Assembly (NCBI GenBank): GCA_963845495.1
Contig: CAWJTH010000118.1
Coordinates: 1 to 64,000 of the forward strand
Direction: 5' to 3'
Length of the DNA stretch: 64,000 nucleotides
Source: JAZKFT01 sp963845495
Lineage (GTDB): Bacteria > Bacteroidota > Bacteroidia > Chitinophagales > Chitinophagaceae
A model generated the notes under the pieces. That model was not told where the DNA came from. It did not search any database and saw only the letters and a program-made list of their open reading frames with translations. This document shows, in pieces, positions 52,059 through 60,576 of this stretch. The first letter of the stretch is position 1; each line of letters opens with the position of its first letter. The position numbers and the translations under genes were made by a program.

Positions 52059-53102
52059 TTAATGCACTGCGGGGTTTACGATCTGAATGCTGCGGCGTGT
52101 GTAATAATAAGCAGGCGAATTGTTGTAGTCATCATCAAAATAAAATCCTCCCCAGCCGCCTTTTTTACCTTGTGTCGGGTTCCAGCGTGCAAAACCTTCT
52201 ACTGAAAACATTTGTGTTCCTTCTTTGGTAAGCATATTGCCGTTGGCTTCTGTAAATGGAGCGCCGCCGGTTGCCCACCAAGTACCATAATTTTCGGTAA
52301 CAACAAATTTGTTGGTTGGTAACCAGCTTACTGAATTATACCGGCCTTGTAGGAACGAAGCTGAAGTAGTGGTAACGCCTTGCGTATAAGATTGATTGAC
52401 CAAATAATTAATATAAGGGCCTACTGCTGATGGTATTGCATCGGTATAATAATCTAATATCAAGTATTTGTCAGGATGGGCCGACATTGGCCCGATAGAA
52501 TCGCCCAAAATCTGAACAAATGTGGTAAGATTAGCGCCCGAAAGCCAATCGACAGTTGTGCCGTTGTTTGGCTCATAGTCAAGATCCAACCCGTCAAGGT
52601 TATATGTGCGCACCATATTAAGCAGATAATTGGCATAATCACGTAAACCTTGGGTGCTCAATGCAAATTTCCCATTGTATTTCTGGATCCTGCAAATTTC
52701 TGGTATCACCATTTTTATTCCCCTTATAGCCATCGAGCTGCGCATTTCGTTATATGCAATGGGGTTGTAAGTAGAAAGCGAATCGCCTTGGTTAAGTGAC
52801 GGGATGCCCGACCAAAGGCTACAAAAGTCTAGGCTGTCTGGCAAACCGGCAATGTGTTCGCCCCAAGAAGCCGATTGTTTATAATCGGCAATAACGCCTT
52901 CTTTATTGCCGTAAGCAGCAAACCAACCATAAAATATTTGGTGCGGCGAATTTTTATACGCTCGAAGGTTAGCATAGTACTCATCTGTATGAACAATTGG
53001 AGTTTGTACAGATAGTGCTTCAGCAGTATTTTGTTTGCTACAGCCAGCAAACGCCATCGCCATAATAGCTGCGCAAAGAAGCTGTTCCAATTTCTGTTTC
53101 AT
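52059..53102 (-). CDS. GH18 endo-beta-N-acetylglucosaminidase-like lipoprotein
   Basis: A 347-residue lipoprotein (lipobox Cys21, AMAFAGC) with a GH18 barrel. The catalytic signature is LDGLDLDYE at residues 169-177, with Glu177 as acid/base and Asp173 and Asp175 present. Other family parts are IFYGWFAAYGN (55-65), VIPEI (132-136) and GGWGGFYFDDDYNN near the end. Length and the lipoprotein form fit GH18 endo-glycosidases that cut the chitobiose core of N-glycans (Bacteroides BT3987 type) better than chitinases. Its neighbours (SusC, SusD, DUF1735 pair) are the same as in that locus. Confidence 0.85.
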   Translation of the reverse strand: MKQKLEQLLCAAIMAMAFAGCSKQNTAEALSVQTPIVHTDEYYANLRAYKNSPHQIFYGWFAAYGNKEGVIADYKQSASWGEHIAGLPDSLDFCSLWSGIPSLNQGDSLSTYNPIAYNEMRSSMAIRGIKMVIPEICRIQKYNGKFALSTQGLRDYANYLLNMVRTYNLDGLDLDYEPNNGTTVDWLSGANLTTFVQILGDSIGPMSAHPDKYLILDYYTDAIPSAVGPYINYLVNQSYTQGVTTTSASFLQGRYNSVSWLPTNKFVVTENYGTWWATGGAPFTEANGNMLTKEGTQMFSVEGFARWNPTQGKKGGWGGFYFDDDYNNSPAYYYTRRSIQIVNPAVH

Positions 53103-53159
53103 TATACTTTTTTTAAGATAAGAAATGTTGTTTTTAAGGCTTGAGCCGTTGCAAAACGA

Positions 53160-54785
53160 TTATGGTTTTTTGTCCCACCATAATTTTGTTCCGCCATTAT
53201 CAGCACCGCCCAATAATGAAACACCGGTTGCCACGCCTGCGGCGTTGCTTTGGTATTCTGTTTGGGGAAACGGTAAGCGCCTTATTTGTGTGGTGGTGTT
53301 AATTAATCCGGCACTGTTGTTTACCACCACCGGAAATACTTTTGGATAACGCATTCGCCTAAATTCGCTCCAAGCTTCCTGCCCGTCGGGGTAAACGGCA
53401 ATCCATTTTTGGGTGAGGATTTTTTCAAACTTTGTTTCCACAGCATCTGCTTCTTTCCATTTTATGATGATGGTGCTTAAATTAGTTCCTGCCACCACAT
53501 TGTTACTTGCGTTAGAAGGATCGGTATAAGCGGCGGCTTTTTTCAATGAATCGGCCATGTAAGTGGTTGCCGAGCCGGCGCCCCATTGGTCAAACGAAGT
53601 TTGGATACCAGTCTGGTAAAAGGTTTGCGCCGTTCCACCCATATTCCAACCGCGAACAGCACCTTCCGCCTTTAAAAAGTACATTTCTGCCGCCGACATC
53701 CAGCGGATTGGCGTTGCTGGCAACACATTTAATTTTGAAAATGGCGTAGTGTATAACGCTTTGTTGGTAATAGAAATGCCATTGCGAATGCCATGGTAAA
53801 GATTATCGGCCACGGCTTTGTTGAACAAATATGGTAACCTTGGATCGGCAAATCCAGTTAGGAAGGATTCCATATTGGCACCCATCCGTATATCATCAAA
53901 ATTATCGGTAATAATTTCTAAGGGATTGTGGATTTGAATGCCGTTTGCGCTTACCAAAAAGCAATTATCATCGTTGGTAGTCATCGTTCCATAAGCGTTG
54001 TTCACGGCAGCTTCTGCGTATTTTTGGGCGTTTACAGGATCAGCATAAGCAATACGCATAGCTAAGCGAAGCTTCAGCGAGTTGGCAAATTTTATCCATT
54101 TTACATAATCGCCACCATATATCAGGTCGTAACTAGCCAGCGGTTTTAACCCAGGAAAATTTTGAACGTAGGTTGAAAGGATAGCAATGGCCGAATCTAA
54201 ATCGCTAAAGAACGAAGCGTAAATGGTATTCTGGGCATCGTAAGGCGTGGTTAAAGAACCGTTACCAAATTTTGAATAGGGAAGTGGCCCGTACATATCA
54301 GTTGTGCGGTGCATGGCTTCCACTTTTATAATTTGTGCCAGTGCATAAATGTGCTGGCTGGAACTTTGGCCTTGGGTTTTGTTTTTAATAGCTAACCAAG
54401 CTGGCATCACACTTAAAAAAGCCCGGTTAAACGCTTGTCCGTACCAACTGGGCGTAAGCGCATAAGTAGTATTGTTTGCACCGCCGAACCAGTTATTGCT
54501 GGCACCCATGTAACCAGAATATACATCGCCGGCCAAATTTTGCACCACTTGGTACATTTCATCACCAAAGGCGGGTTGCTGCGCAACGGGGAAAACGTTT
54601 TGTTCCATTTGCGAAAAGAAAACACCCGTTGCTAGGTTATCTGTTTGCAACATGGCATCCGTAGCATTGTTGGGGTTGGTATTGTAGTCTTTAAAATTTT
54701 TGGTACAGGAAAAGCAGCAGACTATAAAGAGACTGACAATAGCAAACCTGATATGGCTGAAAGAAATATTTTTATGGATACGCAT
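53160..54785 (-). CDS. SusD-family outer-membrane lipoprotein (subfamily 2)
   Basis: About 541 residues from ATG 54785 (MRIHKN); an in-frame start further up is inside the susC end. Lipobox Cys27 (CCFSC), then KNFKDYNTNPNNATDA. The helical body includes PLPYSKFGNGS, DYVKWIKFANSLKLRLAMRIAY, and the C-terminal KWIAVYPDGQEAWSEFRRMRYPKVF, all typical of SusD-like 2. It starts 22 bp after susC and would cap the glycan transporter. Confidence 0.9.
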   Translation of the reverse strand: MRIHKNISFSHIRFAIVSLFIVCCFSCTKNFKDYNTNPNNATDAMLQTDNLATGVFFSQMEQNVFPVAQQPAFGDEMYQVVQNLAGDVYSGYMGASNNWFGGANNTTYALTPSWYGQAFNRAFLSVMPAWLAIKNKTQGQSSSQHIYALAQIIKVEAMHRTTDMYGPLPYSKFGNGSLTTPYDAQNTIYASFFSDLDSAIAILSTYVQNFPGLKPLASYDLIYGGDYVKWIKFANSLKLRLAMRIAYADPVNAQKYAEAAVNNAYGTMTTNDDNCFLVSANGIQIHNPLEIITDNFDDIRMGANMESFLTGFADPRLPYLFNKAVADNLYHGIRNGISITNKALYTTPFSKLNVLPATPIRWMSAAEMYFLKAEGAVRGWNMGGTAQTFYQTGIQTSFDQWGAGSATTYMADSLKKAAAYTDPSNASNNVVAGTNLSTIIIKWKEADAVETKFEKILTQKWIAVYPDGQEAWSEFRRMRYPKVFPVVVNNSAGLINTTTQIRRLPFPQTEYQSNAAGVATGVSLLGGADNGGTKLWWDKKP

Positions 54786-54807
54786 AGCTTGAAGATTTAA
54801 GATATTA

Positions 54808-57800
54808 TCAGAGTTGAACTTTTGCACTGAACCCAAAACTGCGGAGGCTGGGTTGCATGAAATAATCGATGCCCTGGTAATAAGTGCCGGTATTGGCGGT
54901 AGTTTCGGGGTCGAAAGGCGCTTTGTTGTAAAACATAAACAGGTTGCGGCCGGTTGCTGCCAGCGTTACGCCGTGTATTTTACCGTTAAAAAATTTAGCA
55001 GGAAAAGTGTAACCAAAAGATGCTTCGCCTAAACGCACATTGGTTGCGCTGTACACATACATTGATCCAACACCGGCAACACCGCCGCCCACAACCGAAT
55101 AATAAGGCTGCGCAGGAATTTTATAACCGTTTACAATGGCGCCGCCATTATCCCGTGCTTTGGCAGACGCCTCAGACACGCCAAACGCATCCATAATGGC
55201 CTGCGTAACCGACACACATACACCGCCCACTCGGGCATTCACCAAAAAATTAAGGTTGAAATTTTTAAAGCTGAAACTGTTCCTAAACCCAATGGTGTAT
55301 TTGGGATTGGCGTTGCCCGCTTTAATGTACGTATTTACCGCAGCGGTTACCGTTTGGGTAGATGAGTTTACATAAATATAGCCGTGTTCATCAGTTGTTA
55401 AAGTGGTTACATAAATATCACCTATCGATCCGCCTTTTACCAAAGACATCATATAACTGCCTGTTCCACCAACACTTAAACTATCTACACTTACTGTTTG
55501 CCCGGTGGTATGATCGGTATAACTGGTAAGTAGTTGTACAATTTTATTTTGGTTAAGCGTAAACGTGGCGGTAGAATTCCATTCAACCGGGCCTATTTTG
55601 CCATTGAAACCCAGTGCTGCTTCAATGCCTTTGTTATTAACCTCGCCTGCGTTTACATAAAAACTGCTATAACCGGTGCTGGGCGCTAATGTTGGGTTAA
55701 ACAATTGGTTGTAAGTAGATGAATTGTAAAGTGTTACATCCAAGTTTATCTTGTTGCGTAGGAATTTTAAATTGATACCAGCTTCGGTTGATTTTGTTCT
55801 TTCAGGCTGTAAACCTGTGGCCGGTAAATAAGAACTGGTAACCGGATAACCGCCGATAATAGGGTAGGAGGCAAGGGTGATAAAACGCTGCGGCGGATTT
55901 CCAACCTCGCTATACGATCCTCTTACTTTGGCAAAAGAAAGGACGTTGGAATGAAGTTTAAACAAATCAGTTAGCACGGCTGATAAACCAATAGATGGAT
56001 AAAATATAGAACCGGCGGTGGTATTGATTAAAGCAGATGACCAATCATTTCTGGCGGTTCCGTCCAAAAAAATCATATTTTTATAACCCAATTGGGCGCT
56101 GGCAAAAATGGATTGCGCCTGATCGTGATATCCATCCTGCGTAGCAGCTGCTGTTACACTATTTATGTTGCCAAATGCAAACAGGTTGGGAACACTTAAC
56201 AAATTGCCGCCATAACCAGTTAGGGCATATTTGGTATCTAAAATACTGCTTCCGATGTTGGCGGTTAAGTCAAAATTTCCGAACGATTTGTTTACATTGG
56301 CAATTACATCTGCATAAATTTGTTTAGTAGTGGCTGTATTGTTGTAATACGCACCTGCTGCGGAAGCAAACAAACCAGAAGTTGAGGCATCATATTTCTT
56401 TTCACCAACGGTTGAATTATCATCCAATTTGGCACGGCCGGTAATGTTTAACCAATCAGTTATCTGGTATTTTGCGCCGGCACTCAACACATATCTTTCT
56501 TTATTGTTGTTAAAAAAATCGCGGTTGATGATCCAATAAGGGTTTTGCATTTGAAAACCCATATCACCGTAAGGCCAAAACTGCGTTTTAAAATTGCGGG
56601 ATGCGTCATACCTTTCGTACACTTGGTATTTTTCAATATCATCGCCCCGCGGAAAAAGATAAATAGGAACAATAGGATTAAAATATTGGCCTTGCGAAAT
56701 CATATTCTGCTCTAAACCATTGATGTACATCAGGCTTAGGTCTAAATGAATTTTATCATCTAAAAAAGAAGATGTATTGCGCACCGAAAAATTGTACCGC
56801 GTTAATTTATTGTTGGGGATAATTCCCTTGGCATCAACCGCAGAGGCGGAAAAATAAGTCTGGTTTTTATCAGTTCCGGTGGAAAGACTCAGCGCATTGG
56901 TTTCATTTAAGCCTGTTTGAAAAAAGTCGTTGGGATTATAATTGCTTGGCGTTTTCAACTTGGTGCCCCAGCTATAAAAATCACCGGGATCAGAGCCATA
57001 TTCGTTCTGAAATTTAGGTAACACAAACGGACTAAAAAAGCTGGTGTTGTTAGAAAAATTGACACTTAGCTTACCATTCAAACCTTTTTTGGTGGTAATC
57101 ATGATAACACCGTTTGCCGCTTGGCTGCCATATAAAGCCGCCGCCGCAGGGCCGGTTAAAACAGAAATGGAGGCAATGTCATCGGGATTGATATTCGAAA
57201 TGCCATCGCCGGTTGCACCTGCGCCAGAAAAAACATCGCTGGCTTGGTTGGTAGTTAAGTCGGGCAATTGTACGCCATCCACCACATACAAGGCATTGTT
57301 ATTGCCAAATAGCGATTTGGCTCCCCGCATAATTACCCGTACCGAACCGCCAATGCCCGCAGAACTACTGTTGATAGTGGCGCCGGCTACTTTACCAGAA
57401 AGGCTATTTACAAAATTGGCGTCTTTTACATTGTTCACTTCGCTACCAGAAACCTCTTGTACATTATAACTTAGCGACCTTGTTTTTTTAGTAATACCCA
57501 AAGCTGTTACCACTACTTGCGTCATTTCGTTAATAGCTTCTTTCAGCGTGATATCAACATGGTTGCGGCCTTTTATCGGTTCTTCGAGCGTTTGATAGCC
57601 AATGTAGGAAATCACTAAAGTTTGCCCAGGTTGCGCTTTTATGGCAAACTCACCATTGGCATTGCTAGTAGTGGAAAATTTTGTACCTTTTATCGAAACG
57701 GTAACGCCTTGCATCGGCTCGCCTTTTGTGTTGTGGATAGGGCCGGCTATGTCAATCGGTATGTTATTTTTTGGCACATATGCTTGTTCAGTAGTTGGTG

Positions 57801-58179
57801 ATGGTAAAGCAGCGGCGGCCATTTTTTCTTTGATAAAAATGGTTTTGTTGTTGATTTCGTAGCCGATCGGTTGGTTTTTAAGCACGGTTTCCAAAAAGTC
57901 TTTTACCGGCATGTCTTTGGCCGAAACCGTTACGGGATGTAAACCTTTCAACAAATCTTTATTGGCAAAAACAGTATAGCCAGATTGGGTTTCAATGGCT
58001 TTAAAAATTTTATCCAACGGCACATTTTTGCCCGAAAAGGTAATTGTTTGCGTACCTGTTTGTGCATGCACGATGGTTGGCAATGCCACCAGTAGGCAGG
58101 CAATAAATTGGATAACGAGCGTTAATTTGGCAAAACGTTGCACGACGTTGCCGTTACAAAAAGCAGTTTTTTGTATCAT
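54808..58179 (-). CDS. SusC-family TonB-dependent receptor with STN signalling domain
   Basis: A 1123-residue receptor. After the signal peptide (to VHAQTG), residues 42-118 are an STN domain (ITFSGKNVPLDKIFKAIETQSGYTVFANKDL), which in such receptors contacts a FecR-type anti-sigma factor. A carboxypeptidase-regulatory-like domain (TKGEPMQGVTVSIKG), plug (ALYVVDGVQLPD; AALYGSQAANGVIMITTKKG) and barrel follow. The FecR and ECF sigma genes are directly upstream, so ligand binding would switch on the locus. Length is normal for the STN form. Confidence 0.93.
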   Translation of the reverse strand: MIQKTAFCNGNVVQRFAKLTLVIQFIACLLVALPTIVHAQTGTQTITFSGKNVPLDKIFKAIETQSGYTVFANKDLLKGLHPVTVSAKDMPVKDFLETVLKNQPIGYEINNKTIFIKEKMAAAALPSPTTEQAYVPKNNIPIDIAGPIHNTKGEPMQGVTVSIKGTKFSTTSNANGEFAIKAQPGQTLVISYIGYQTLEEPIKGRNHVDITLKEAINEMTQVVVTALGITKKTRSLSYNVQEVSGSEVNNVKDANFVNSLSGKVAGATINSSSAGIGGSVRVIMRGAKSLFGNNNALYVVDGVQLPDLTTNQASDVFSGAGATGDGISNINPDDIASISVLTGPAAAALYGSQAANGVIMITTKKGLNGKLSVNFSNNTSFFSPFVLPKFQNEYGSDPGDFYSWGTKLKTPSNYNPNDFFQTGLNETNALSLSTGTDKNQTYFSASAVDAKGIIPNNKLTRYNFSVRNTSSFLDDKIHLDLSLMYINGLEQNMISQGQYFNPIVPIYLFPRGDDIEKYQVYERYDASRNFKTQFWPYGDMGFQMQNPYWIINRDFFNNNKERYVLSAGAKYQITDWLNITGRAKLDDNSTVGEKKYDASTSGLFASAAGAYYNNTATTKQIYADVIANVNKSFGNFDLTANIGSSILDTKYALTGYGGNLLSVPNLFAFGNINSVTAAATQDGYHDQAQSIFASAQLGYKNMIFLDGTARNDWSSALINTTAGSIFYPSIGLSAVLTDLFKLHSNVLSFAKVRGSYSEVGNPPQRFITLASYPIIGGYPVTSSYLPATGLQPERTKSTEAGINLKFLRNKINLDVTLYNSSTYNQLFNPTLAPSTGYSSFYVNAGEVNNKGIEAALGFNGKIGPVEWNSTATFTLNQNKIVQLLTSYTDHTTGQTVSVDSLSVGGTGSYMMSLVKGGSIGDIYVTTLTTDEHGYIYVNSSTQTVTAAVNTYIKAGNANPKYTIGFRNSFSFKNFNLNFLVNARVGGVCVSVTQAIMDAFGVSEASAKARDNGGAIVNGYKIPAQPYYSVVGGGVAGVGSMYVYSATNVRLGEASFGYTFPAKFFNGKIHGVTLAATGRNLFMFYNKAPFDPETTANTGTYYQGIDYFMQPSLRSFGFSAKVQL

Positions 58180-58341
58180 TTTTTCGCATTGGTTGGTTAA
58201 AAAATCTAAGCAGTAAGTTGAATCGACCGTAATGCAGCGTTTCAGATGGCCATCAAAACGCTGGCTTTACATTAGTTAGCGGTGAGAAATAATCAACAAT
58301 CAGTTTTTTTTATTGTAGTATAATAACAACATTATTTTCAT

Positions 58342-59562
58342 TTATGGGAGTACAATCAGTTTCCGGCCGCCCTCCAATCTAAAATGCACTTTCGACATTT
58401 GCAGCCCGTTTAATACCGCCGTTAGCGAAAGATCACGCCCCATTTTTCCTATAAATTCCAATTTCGGGACGCCTTTTTCGTACACAACTTCTATATCGTA
58501 CCAGCGTTGCAACTGCCTCATTACCTCTTCTAAAGTGGCATCTTGAAAATCGAATACGCCATTTTTCCAAGCCATTACTTTTTCTACGTCGGCATCGCTC
58601 AAAACCTGTATGGGTAAAGGTTTTGTATTAAATGGTTGCGATACCTGCGCCTGTTGTCCAGGCTTTAAAATTGCTTTTTCTGTATTGTTATGAAGTCTTA
58701 TCGAACCTTCCAACAAAGTAGTGTTAATGCTATTTTCGTCTTTGTAGGCGTTGATGTTAAAATGTGTTCCCAGTACTTCAATTTCGGTGGCATCGTTAAC
58801 TTTCACCCTGAACGGCTTTTGCGCATTTTTTGTCACCTCAAAATAAACTTCGCCGGTAATAGACACTTTTCTTTCATTGCCGGCAAATGCAACGGGGTAG
58901 GTGATGGATGAAGCCGCGTTCAGCCAAACCTTTGTGCCATCAGGCAATATCACTTGAAACTGCCTGCCTCTTGGCGTCGTCATGGTATTTAGCAATGGCG
59001 TGCTGTCGGCAGTTATTATTTTATCGCCGTTTTGATAAGCCAATTGGCCATTTTGCAGCACTACTTTTGCTCCGTTTTGATTGGCTACCACGCCATTGCC
59101 TAAACTGTCCAACACAATTGTTTGACCATTTGCCAATGTTAAAATGGCACCGTTTTTTCCGGGCTGCGCATCGTTGATGGTTTTGGTTGGAGCCGTGGCC
59201 GCAATTGGGGTTTTATCTTTTTGCCCCACAAAAAGATAAGTGCTAGCGCAAAGCATTAAAACAATTGCCGCTGCCGCCCAACGCCAATTTATAATTGGCA
59301 ACTTATGTACCGGCGCTGTTGGGATATTGGTGTAAGCTGTTTTCTCTTTACTGGCAGAAAATATATTTGTAAGTATTTTGGCCGATTGCGTAGCTGATAA
59401 ATCAGTATGTGCATTATAACGGAACCACAATTGCTGTAGCGAACTTTTCAATTCATCATCATTGCTGTCTGCTGTAAGTTGTGCCAATTCTTCCTTTTCC
59501 GCCGCAGTGCAGTTTTGGGCAAAATAGCGTTCCAATAAATAATGCAACCTACTTTCTGACAT
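58342..59562 (-). CDS. FecR-family anti-sigma factor
   Basis: A 406-residue inner-membrane regulator. The cytoplasmic N-terminus (residues 1-90) would bind the sigma factor; one membrane helix at about 94-113 (AAAAIVLMLCASTYLFVG); the periplasmic FecR domain (TTPRGRQFQVILPDGTKVWLNAASSITYP; GEVYFEVTKNAQKPFRVKV) and a C-terminal DUF4974/STN-like part (LEEVMRQLQRWYDIEVVY). It transmits the signal of the STN-SusC at 54808 to the ECF sigma at 59697. Confidence 0.93.
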   Translation of the reverse strand: MSESRLHYLLERYFAQNCTAAEKEELAQLTADSNDDELKSSLQQLWFRYNAHTDLSATQSAKILTNIFSASKEKTAYTNIPTAPVHKLPIINWRWAAAAIVLMLCASTYLFVGQKDKTPIAATAPTKTINDAQPGKNGAILTLANGQTIVLDSLGNGVVANQNGAKVVLQNGQLAYQNGDKIITADSTPLLNTMTTPRGRQFQVILPDGTKVWLNAASSITYPVAFAGNERKVSITGEVYFEVTKNAQKPFRVKVNDATEIEVLGTHFNINAYKDENSINTTLLEGSIRLHNNTEKAILKPGQQAQVSQPFNTKPLPIQVLSDADVEKVMAWKNGVFDFQDATLEEVMRQLQRWYDIEVVYEKGVPKLEFIGKMGRDLSLTAVLNGLQMSKVHFRLEGGRKLIVLP

Positions 59563-59696
59563 ACGTTTTGTTTTGGAATAACCAGCCGCTTCAACCGTTT
59601 ACAACGCAGGATTCATTATTTGATAACAAAAAATCATCCGCTTCTAACATAAGACGATTGAAGGAACCAGATTACCCAGCGGTTCAAAAAAAATTT

Positions 59697-60299
59697 TTAA
59701 ATAAAATGAAAGCCGATTAAAATGGCAATAAAAAAGATAGCTTCGGGGTTGGCGATGCGAAGATTTTTACGGATGTTTTCGATGGCCCTGAACATGTGGT
59801 TTTGAACGGTGGAAACTGAAAGGTTCAATTCTTTGGCTATGTCTTCGTGCCTAAGACCCTTTTCTTTATGTAGTACAAAAATCTTTTTTTGTTGAGGTGG
59901 CAACGCTTCTACCGCGTCTTTTATTTTTTGGGCCAACTCTTTCTGTTCCAACAAATATTCTGGATTATCTGCTGTGCCCAAATCTTTTTTGTAAATATCG
60001 CACAGGATAAGTGTTTCGCGGGAAAGCCTCCGCAATTGGTCGATGACATGGTTTTGCGCCATCCTAAAAACATAAGCATTAAAATTTTCAGCGATGGTTA
60101 GCCTTCCGCGTTGCTGCCATATTTTCAAAAAAACGTCTTGTACAATGTCTTCTGCTTTTTCTTGCGATTGCGTTAAATCAAAAACAAAACTGAACAGTTT
60201 GGCTTTATGGGCATAAAAAAGTTGAGTAAATGCTTCCTGATTGCCCTCTCTTAAAAGCGGCAACAAATCTTCTTCAGAAAGTTGATCGTACGAAGCCAT
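59697..60299 (-). CDS. ECF-type RNA polymerase sigma factor
   Basis: A 200-residue extracytoplasmic-function sigma factor. Region 2 (residues 20-90) has AHKAKLFSFVFDLTQSQEKAEDIVQDVFLKIW and FRMAQNHVIDQLRR; region 4 (about 120-180) has LPPQQKKIFVLHKEKGLRHEDIAKELNLSVSTVQNHM. It ends with a hydrophobic tail FFIAILIGFHF, seen in some Bacteroidota ECF sigma factors. Encoded with FecR and STN-SusC, it would turn on this glycan locus. Confidence 0.93.
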   Translation of the reverse strand: MASYDQLSEEDLLPLLREGNQEAFTQLFYAHKAKLFSFVFDLTQSQEKAEDIVQDVFLKIWQQRGRLTIAENFNAYVFRMAQNHVIDQLRRLSRETLILCDIYKKDLGTADNPEYLLEQKELAQKIKDAVEALPPQQKKIFVLHKEKGLRHEDIAKELNLSVSTVQNHMFRAIENIRKNLRIANPEAIFFIAILIGFHFI

Positions 60300-60346
60300 G
60301 GCAATACGATTATTGTTTTGGTTAATTTTTTCTCATAGAATATCGC

Positions 60347-60375
60347 CAAAGTTAACACAAAGTAAACATTACAAA
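60347..60375 (-). promoter_or_regulatory. Promoter of the ECF sigma gene
   Basis: On the - strand TTTG (60375-60372), 17 bp, then TAACTTTG (60354-60347), an exact match to the Bacteroidota TTTG/TAnnTTTG consensus. The predicted start is about 60341, leaving a ~42-nt 5' leader before ATG 60299. Confidence 0.75.
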
Positions 60376-60474
60376 AATCGGGATTAAAAAAATGCCATAA
60401 TAAAACTTCTATTTCAATTGCGTGGACTTGATAAACAACTTTCCGGCTCCGCTATTTTTGATACATGATGGTGA

Positions 60475-60514
60475 ATTAAAAAAGAAGCCCGGCCACTATT
60501 AAGCGACCGAGCCT
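60475..60514 (-). terminator. Terminator of the T9SS cargo gene
   Basis: On the - strand GCTCGGTCGC pairs with GTGGCCGGGC (plus-strand 60487-60496 and 60503-60512, with G-U pairs and a 6-nt loop), followed by TTCTTTTTTAATT. It lies 65 bp past the stop of the gene at 60577. Confidence 0.8.
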
Positions 60515-60576
60515 TGGTGTTAGGGGTTAAGTAAGTATAACCTTTTGCCAACCGTTTAAACTAGTAACGTTTGGCA

